NCBI GenBank assembly: GCA_036343635.1
Contig: JAYYVF010000082.1
Location: 1-50,512, forward strand
Direction: 5' to 3'
DNA from: GCA-2693325 sp036343635
Lineage (GTDB): Bacteria; Latescibacterota; UBA2968; UBA8231
DNA length: 50,512 bases
Shown: positions 1 through 9,600 of the stretch, piece after piece
Layout of the letters: every line of letters starts with the position of its first letter
Numbering within the stretch: position 1 is the first letter of the stretch
Made by a program: the position numbers and the translations under genes
Notes under the pieces: model-generated
What the model saw: the letters and a program-made list of their open reading frames with translations, nothing else
Databases searched by the model: none
Told to the model about the DNA's origin: nothing

Positions 1-1
1 G

Positions 2-604
2 GATGGGAGTGCTACGTCTTCCGCGGCGACGGTTTCCATTACGGTGAATGCGGTGAACGACGCTCCGGTTCCTACGGCTCAGTCTGTTTCGGTTAATGAG
101 GATACGCAGCTTTCGATCACGCTGGCGGGTACGGATCCGGAAGGGAACAATATTACTGCCTATGCTCTTGCATCGAATCCCTCTAAAGGTACTGCGAGTT
201 TAAGCGGGAACACGGTGACGTATACTCCGTCGTCAAATTTTAATGGTTCGGACAGTTTTACGTTTACCACTTCGGACGCAAATGCCACGTCTTCAGCGGC
301 GACGGTTTCCATTACGGTGAATGCGGTGAACGACACTCCGGTTGCTACATCGAGATCTGTGTCTGTGGAAGAAGATGTTCAAAGCCCGATCACTTTAACG
401 GGCAGTGATATAGATGGTGATAACCTCACTTACGCTCTTGCGTCGAGTCCCTCTAAAGGTACTGCGAGTTTAAGCGGGAACACGGTGACCTATACGCCGA
501 ACACAAATTATTCCGGTTCGGACAGTTTTACGTTTAAGGTTTCGGACGGAAGTGCTACGTCTTCAGCGGCGACGGTTTCCATTACGGTCGAAGCCGCACT
601 GTTG
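2..604 (+). repeat. Near-identical tandem repeats, periods 273 and 270 bp
   Basis: The block GACGGTTTCC begins at 28, 301 and 571, giving spacings of 273 and 270 bases (91 and 90 residues). The whole unit, including SPSKGTASLSGNTVTYTP and GSDSFTF, is almost unchanged at DNA level. The first copy is only partly in the window, so the array probably continues upstream. Each unit is a cadherin-like/Ig-like domain of the tandem-95 type. The DNA-level identity contrasts with the divergent modules downstream and points to recent duplication or gene conversion. Confidence 0.9.
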
Positions 605-3600
605 AAATTTGCTATGAATGTAATTTCTAATGAGCCGGTTGCGGTTGAGTTTAGAGAAACGATATCTGGATGGGGCTCTCAAAATGTGAGTGTCCACGGG
701 AGTCAGCACGGACGGTTAGATGGGTCGTATAGCGGGAGTTCTGGAAAGGCATTTAATTTTCAAACCTCGGATACTTTTTTCCCGGGGGAAAAAATCGCGA
801 TCTCAATCTCTTCAGGGCTAACGAATGGTGACGGCGAAAAACAATCAAGGCCTTATCTCTGGTCGTATGTTAGGCCAACAAGCAGTTCGCCGGCAAAATT
901 TGATGTGGCGATGCATGATCTGGAAGCGAGATCGTCTGACACTCGCGCATTTGCTTTGGGCGACCTGGATGGAGATGGATATCTTGATGTTGTAGCAGGT
1001 AATCATGAACAATCCGGAAGAGCTTATTTCTTTAACGGGTTGGATTGGTTTGTCCGGGATGTTTCGCAAGGATCTAACGGGCCGGTGCGGGCGGTACTAC
1101 TGGCTGATTGGGATAATGATGGTGATCTGGATGGAGTTTTGGGTATGGACGGTAGCAATCATTTACTGCTAAAAAATAATGGTCAGCCTACTCCGGTTGG
1201 AGTGGGTAATTTAGCAAATAACGCAGACACGCGCGGCATGGCTATTGGTGATATTGATGGCGATGGTGATATAGATCTAATAACAGCAAATTTTGGTTCG
1301 GAAAACTTGATTTACGTGAATAACGGTTCATTTAATTTTGCTTCACCAATTGTTTTGGACAATTCCGGCGATTCGACGATGGACCTGGCTATGGCCGATT
1401 TGGATGCGGATGGTGACTTAGATGTGGTGACCGCTGAAAATGGATCCGTTAATAAGATTTTCGGAAACGACAGTGCCGGAGTTTTTAGCGCCGCGGGAAG
1501 TGTTGTGGACCAAGGAGCAGGAAGTGCAGAGAACTCGACGCAGACCTATGCGGTGAAGATTTCTGATATCGATGGTGACGGGGAACCGGATGGTGTTTTT
1601 GGAAATTACAATACCCCCAATACCGTTTTTTTGTCGAAAACCGATACCTGGTCTTCGATTGGTTCGACAACGATGCAGACGGCGCGTCTTGAATTGGGAG
1701 ATTTGGATGGGGATGGTGATCAGGACGTTGTAGTTGGAAACTATAACAAAAAAAATCAGGTGTATCTTTTTGATCCGAGTGCAACAAATAAATTTGTGGT
1801 TCGAGACCTTCATTCGGATGTAGATAATACCTGGGCGTTGGGCTTGGGAGACTTAGATCACGATGGGGATCTCGATGTGCTAACGACGGCTACTGGTGGA
1901 CAAGGTCAGTCGGTAAACAGAATTTATTACAATTCGTCCTCCCCTCTTGCCCCGAGAATTGTATCTGTTAGTCCTGCTCCGTGGTCTTCAAAGTCGGCTA
2001 AGAATACTGGTATAGGTGTTGTGTTTTCTGAATCGGTAAATGGTTCAGGTGGCATTGTTGCTCATGGATCTCAAAGTGGGCGTGTGGCGGGATCGGTTAC
2101 GGGTAATGGTACGGGGTCGAGAGGTCTGGTACCACAAACACCATTTTTCCCTGGTGAAACGGTGTCGTATACCTTGAGCAGTACTCTAGTAAGTGTCGCA
2201 AACAATCAACCCTTAGCGGCGGGAATAATTGGGCAATATCAGACAAAGACGGAAGCAGCTCCTGCTCAATTTGATCGGAATCTCCTCACTGTAGGATCGG
2301 AAGCCAATAATACCAATCGACTGGCTGTCGCCGATGTAAACGGTGATGGTCGCCTCGATGTTGTATCCGGTAACGGTGGATCTGATACGCGGGTATATTT
2401 TGGAGAAGGCAACGGAGCTTTCGAGGATCTATGGAAACTGCATGAAAGCAATGGGGTAAACGGAGGATCTACGGGTAAGGCGCATCTTTATTTTAACGAT
2501 ACTAACGCAAAGACTAAAGAGGAGTTCATCGAAATATCCCGTCAACGGTGTGAATCGGGTTTGGAAGATGGGAGTAGCAGTCCCTGTATAGGGTTTGTTG
2601 TTAATTACACCAATGCTGAAAAGACGACACCAGCTCACAGCAAGTTCAAACTCCCGGGCGGCTCTTTGTTTGAAAGCGAAACTAGAGATGCTTATTTGAT
2701 GACCAACGCAGGGTTGAGGAGACGTGTTGGTCCTGGCGGAGAGACTAAAAGTCTGTCGGATTTGGTGGTTGCCGATGTGACTGGTGATGGTCACATAGAT
2801 ATTCTTTCTGTGAGAGATCAGCAGGCAGTTCGAATCTATGCTGGCAATGGTAACGGATCCTATTCGAGTTTTGTCGGCATGAATGGCTTTGTGAGACCAA
2901 CTCGTGCTCTTGCTGTCGGTGATGTTGACCTGGATGGCGATCTGGATTTAATCGAGGGGAACGATGGAGCTTTGTCGAGATATTATCTCAATGGAGGTAG
3001 TGGCAATTATGGCAACGGTCATAATCTGAATGATGTAGCGAGGAAGACTCAGGTGATGGTGGTGGCAGATGTGAATGGGGATGGGCAGCCGGATGTAATT
3101 GAAGGTAATGACCAAAGTGTGGATCGAATTTACTGGGGGTCTTTTAAGAAAACAAGCTCTGCTCTTTTCCGTCGATCAGAGAATATCAGTGATGGGAGTT
3201 TTCGTACTCGTTCCATTTCAGTGGGAGATTTAAACGCGGATGGTTTGGCAGACTTGATTGTGGGTCATAAAGATGCTGCTGATCAGGTTTTCGTGAATAG
3301 TCTTGATGGTAGCGGATTAGGTCTTAAGAATGTAATTGGCAGTAATTCATCTCCGACATCCTCAGTAGTTTTGGGTGATGTTGATGGTGACGGTGATCTT
3401 GATGTTTTGCGGGGGCTTTATGGTCAATTATCCCTTTGTCATTTAAACGACGGAACCGGAGTCTTTGGTCCGGATCGGCCTACGGATGGAGTTGTTCACA
3501 ATACAACATCATTTGCTCTGGGAGATATTGATGGAGACGGTGACATTGATCTTGCTGAGGGTATCTACGGAGAGAGAAATCGACTTCATTTTAACTCGAC

Positions 3601-6600
3601 GGAAGTAAATGCAACGCGGATTGTTTTTTCTACGCAGCCGGGTGGGGCTCGATACGGTCTTCCATTTGAACGACCGCCCGTAGTTACTGCCCAAAATCTA
3701 AATGGTGTTACTGCTTCAAACTTAAATGGTTTAAGCGTTGAACTTAAGTCCAGTGTCGGTAATGTGAGTAACGGGGTTGTAAAGATGACGGGAGGTGTAG
3801 CTATTTTTGATGAGCTTACTCTTGGTATTGTTTCCTCAGATGTTACGTTGACAGCGACAACCAGCGTTTCAGGTCTTGGTGCTGAAACAAGTGCCAAGTT
3901 CTCGGTTGACCGTGCTCCTGTATCGTTCTCAGTTGTTCCGAAAAAGATAGGTTATTCAGGATCGACAGTAGTCCCCAAGGTGTTAACCGATCCTCCGGAC
4001 ATCTCGTTCTCAACTAAACTTGAAGGGATCAGGGGCTATCCGAAGGCCCCTGGTAATTATCGTCTGGAAGTTGTTTCGACGGATCAAAATTACATAGGTC
4101 AAGAAACCCTGATCTTCACGATTGAGCCTCCTCCTGCACCACGGGCGACGCTTGTATCTTCAACAACTTCCGGACCGATTCCATTAGAGGTTGAGTTTCA
4201 AGGTAAGTCTTCGGGCTACTTTGAAACTAAATCGCTGGATACGGGAGCTGGTCAGATAATCGATATGACCGGGGGTGGAAAGACAACGGTTGTTTATGAC
4301 AAACCCGGGGTTTACACAGTAGTTTACCAGGTAAGTGGTCCGGGCGGAAAAGCTGCGGCTGAGCTTACGATTGATGTTGCTGGCCCACCAAAACCTCAAG
4401 CTATCCCCAATGGCGTTACCGTTGAGGATTCGCCTCTGTCAATTGATCTGGCGGGCGTTGATGTCCAATCCGGGCGGTGGACTGTTTACGGTGCAGACCC
4501 TGAGCTGGTGGAAAGTATTAAAGTCGCTGGTGATTTGGTCACGTTTGTTCCTGTTCCTGACGCTTTTGGCAGCACTGATGTTCAAGTAATTCGTACAAGT
4601 TCTCTCGGTTTAACTGCTAAGCAGGTAATTTCTTTGACATGGACACCTAAGGACGATCCTCCAACATTTAACGAAATGCCCTCGGTATTCAGTGCTGATG
4701 AAGATGAGAACTTGCGAATTGATGTTGGTAAATTCGCAAATGATATAGATTCCGAGGTGGGCGAATTTAAGTGGTCTATTGAAGGGTATGACAATGCATT
4801 GGTGAATAGTGTGGTAGTTAAGGGGAGCAGTCTAATGGTGACGCCGAAACCAGATAAAGTCGGGCAGACGAAAGCGATTTTGCGTGTGGTGGATCCAACA
4901 TCAGGGGCTGAGGCAAAACAACCTGTAAACCTCGTCTGGATACCGATTAACGATCCGCCGACGGAGCCTGTTGTTGGCAGCCCGGCAAATGGTGCGACAG
5001 AGGTGCCGCTGTCGACCATGCTTAGTTGGAAAGCAGAGGATCCAGATGGAGACCTATTGGTTTATGATGTGTTTTTTGGTGAGGAGGGTAAAAAACCAGA
5101 AGCTTCTTTAGGTCAGAAAGCAATGAATTTTAGTGCTGTAGCTATGAAACCCGGTACTGCATATGTATGGCGGGTTGTTGTGCGTGACCCTAGTGGTGAA
5201 ACAACTCAGGCAACCGCCCGTTTTTCCACGGAGGCCGATAAAGTAGCACCGCGTATTCGAGGGCTGACGGCGGCAGTTGTAGACGAAGGGGCACGCATTG
5301 TGTGGGAAACGGACGAGGAGGCTAAATTTACTCTCTCGTATGTCAGTAAATCGTCGAAGGACGGTTCACCGCCGGATGTGGGACAAATAACAGACCCGGT
5401 TTATAGAAACTCTTTTGAAGTGAATCTGCCTACGCTTCAGCCTGCAACGTTTTATTCGTTGACTGTTGTAGCTACCGATAGATTTGGTAATACATCGAAG
5501 CCGGCTTCTGGGGGTCTTCGTACTTTGGCCGCTCCCGATCTCATTGCTCCAGTAATTACCCCCGGAAGCGTTCAAGTTAATGGTATTAGCGAGGAGGGGG
5601 CTTGGGTTAGATGGGCTACCGATGAATTGAGCTCAGCAACATTATCTTACGAATTGATAGAGTCAGATCCGAAAGATACTGAGGGGACTGGCAGCAAATC
5701 TGGCGTAGTGGAAAGTATCACCTTGGCCAGATCTCATGCCTTGCAATTAAATGGCTTAAAATCTGCTTCCCTTTATTCTTTTGAGGTTTTTTCGACCGAC
5801 GCTTCAGGTAATATCTCTTCTGCCGTTATTGGAGGTTTTAAGACGGCCTTAGGAGCTGATGTGATCCCGCCGACTTTTGCACGGGCTCCCGATATTCAAG
5901 CTCAGGTGGAAGAGGCTAAGATTGCGTTTAGAGCAGATGAAGTTGTTGTGGCTGAGGTTCGCTATGATGTGGATGATAGTCCTCAAGATGGTCGCGTTGT
6001 TCTGAGCTCTGCTCCTTCTCAAGGTCATTTTTTGACGGTCGAAGGTTTGGAACCAGCAACCAAATATACCTATCAGGTCGCTATAGAGGACCTGGGAGGC
6101 AACCAGACGCTTTCAAAAGTTCGTAGTTTTCAGACTCGTGCCGCACCCGATAAAACCGAACCATTTGTTGAGGGATGGCGAGTTGTTCCAAGTACGGAAC
6201 GGGCGGTTCTTGAATTTGCTTTTGATGAACCCATTTCTGCGAGTGTGTCTTGGTGGCCAGAGGCCGATGCCGAAAACATTCTGTTCCTTGATATAACTGA
6301 TCCTTCACCCCGCCATAGCGTGTCTCTAGGCAATTTGGAAGCAGCAACTGTTTATCGGTATGAAATAACCGCTACGGATGCAGCAGGGAACACGGCCGCT
6401 CCTGTTTCAGACGGTTTCGAAACAGAGGCCGCTCCTGACACAGAATCGCCGGTTGTTTTGAATGCCCTTGTTGATGCACAACGTCTTGAGAGCACCGTTT
6501 TGCGGGTTGATTTGGATGAGGTGGCCACTTTGAAGGTTGATTGGGAATTAACGGGACTTCCGGAAGGGGTTGAATCGGGTTCGGCAACTATAGGACAAAT

Positions 6601-9600
6601 TAATAGTCAGTTAAGTAGTGATTTGGTTGATGCGCATAGGATTTCGTTAACAAAATTAGTTCCTGGGGGTTATTATAAAGCTCTGTTTGTTGCGATTGAT
6701 CCGTATGAAAATATGACGAAGGGTGAGGTGTTGTTCCGTGCTCCCTTACGACCGGATACTGAGCCGCCTCAACTTTTGAGGTTGCCTAGTGTGTTGAGTG
6801 TGAGCGAAGCAGGAGCTCGGATAGGTGTGAAATACAATGAAGATGTGCAGTTAAGTGTTCGCTATTATTTATCCGAAGATCCATCGGCTCCTGAAATAAG
6901 AAATTTTGCAAAGCCGCAAAAGAAGCATGCGTTTAAATTAAACGGTCTTCAAAGTGGAGTTGAGTATACTGTCGAGCTACTGGGTAGAGATGCTGCCGAT
7001 CTCACTAATGAGCGAAGCTTGAGTTTTGTTACGCTTACTGAGAAGGATGACAGTCCTCCGGTGTTCACGAAATTACCTTGGGTAGAAAGTGCTGATCTGG
7101 CTGGTTTGCGTCTTGGCTTGGAACTGGATGAGCCTGTTGTCGCGACTCTTAATTTACAATCGGTAGAAAACCCAGAGGAGACTCATAGTTTGTCTGCCGT
7201 AGAAAGGGCTAAGTCTCACGCGCTAGAGATTACGGGTCTTTCTTCCGGAACCCAGTACAACTATGTGTTGGATGTGGACGATGCAAATCGTAATCGCACA
7301 ACTAAAAGGGGCCAAGTCCGTACTTTAAAAAAAATTGTTGCCCCACGGATTGTAGAGGGCCCTACGCGTCAGCAGGTTACGGATGATCGAGCGTGGATTG
7401 CTTTTAAAACGAATGTGCCTGCTCGTGCCGAGATAAGCTATTTTCAGGATGAAACACCTGAAGATGTGCAGATAGAAAATCCCAGCACCAGAGACAAACA
7501 GCACGTGGTTCAATTAACGAATTTGCTGCCGGGATCCGGTTATCAATATTCGGTAATAGCGATAGATGACAAATCTGGTCTTGAATCGGAACTGGTCACC
7601 GGAAGTTTTCGTACCGTTGAGGGGCCGGATGAGACTCCGCCGAAGATACAGGGTGCCCCGACGGTAGCCAGTATTGCCGACATGCGGGCCAAGATTGTGT
7701 GGAGAACGGATGAACCATCTGACAGTCGGGTTCAGCTTACAGATCCTGAGGGGCAAATTCGGTTGTTCGGGGATGCAGCAACTACAGCTGAACATGTTGT
7801 AGAATTGACGAATCTGGATCCGGGAACTACCTACGATTACACCGTGTTTTCTCGTGATTTAGTAGGTAATGAGACCGCTTCGTCTTTGTTGTCTTTAATA
7901 ACTTTGGCAGCTCCAGATGAGTCACCGCCAAAGTTTGCCCGCAAGCCGATCTTGAGGACAATAGCGCAAGATCAAGTTGTCCTAGCGTTCTCGGCTGACG
8001 AACCGGCTTCCGCCACGGTCGAGGTTGGTACAACTTCGACTTTTGAACTAGGTACGCGCACGTTGGCAGATCAGGTTTTAAATCACGAGGTGCTCATCGA
8101 TGGATTGTTGCCCGGAACTGAATATTTTCTAAGAGTAGGTCTTACCGATGCACTTGGAAATGGTCCGACTTATGCGCCGGTTGTAGGCGTAATTACTGCC
8201 TTAGCACCGGACGAGATACCTCCTCAAATTTTAACTGGACCTTTTTCGCCGCCAGCAACGCAGTCTGAGGTGGTTATTGAATGGACAACTGATGAACCTG
8301 CTACGCGTGCTGTGCGTTACTGGATAGAAGGTCAGCCTGAAACTACAGCTTTTGTCGAAGAAGGTGCTTTAGCCCAGCATCACAGGCTAGTGCTAAGTAA
8401 CTTGGAGCCTGGGACTACTTATGAGTATGTAGCATCTTCCGTAGATAAAGTGAGAAACGGACCCGTCGAGAGTGGGGTAGGACGATTCCGTACTGCATCG
8501 CGACCGCAACTCCCATCCTTTACTGTTGAGCCTGTCGCAGAGGTAGACGAATCCAGTGGGACGATTACGTGGCAGACCAACGTCCCATCTAATACTGTCG
8601 TTGATATAGGGTTTGATAACGAATATGGCCAGCGGATAGAAAAAGGTGAATTGGTTCAAGACCACGAGTTAGTAATTAGTAACTTAGAAGCTGGTCAGAA
8701 ATATCATTTTAAAGTTACGAGCACTGATATGTCGGGTAATGTGCTTTCCACGGATCCTAAAGGATACGAAATGCACAGCCGGGATTTGACATTTCGTACG
8801 TTGGCCAAAGCTGATGTCCAACCTCCTCGCCTGATCGAGAACCCTACTACTGTTTGGACCGATAAGTCGGTTGTAGTTTCTTGGGAGACTGATGAGGCCT
8901 CCACATCGAGAATTGAGTGGATAGCTTTGAGTAAGGGGGTAAGCAATGCTCCGACTGAAGGATTTGTTGAAGATAATCAAATGCTTTTTGGTCACAGCTT
9001 AACATTGACAGGGCTAAGTCCACGAACGCTGTATTTGGTTAGAGTTATTTCTGAGGATGCCGCAGGCAATCAAATGATTTGGGAGCCGGGTAGTACTGCA
9101 AAGCTCATTGCAAAGCGGGCCTTTGATAAAGGTCTCCGAACCATGGCTTCCGGAAAGATTACTCAACCACCAGGTGGGGCCGGATTATTTGTTACAGATA
9201 GTTTCCCCGACACTCGTTTTCCTGTTATAACATCCGGGCCACGGGTACGAGAAAAGACCTCTGAGAGCGTTACTATAGAGTGGCATACCGATGAACTGTC
9301 CGATTCTTTTGTCTTGTTTGGTGCCCAGGAGGATTCACTTCAGGAGGAGGTCGGATCCGCTCAGGATGTTCAATTGCACAGTGTTACACTAACCAATCTG
9401 GATCCCGGAACGAGTTATTTCTTCCGTGCAGCATCTACAGATCCGTCAGGTAACGGCGCGACGGAGAGCGGGATCGCGGTTGCGACTACCTCTGCTGGGG
9501 CAGATCTTACTCCGCCGGCGTATCTTTCTGATCCTGATATTGTATTAACCACGGATGTGCAAGCCACAATTGCCTGGACATCTGACGAAGCTGCTGCAGC

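Noticed and set aside
2..604. CRISPR-like repeat spacing
   Set aside because: The repeats are about 270 bases, lie in a continuous coding frame and encode protein domains.
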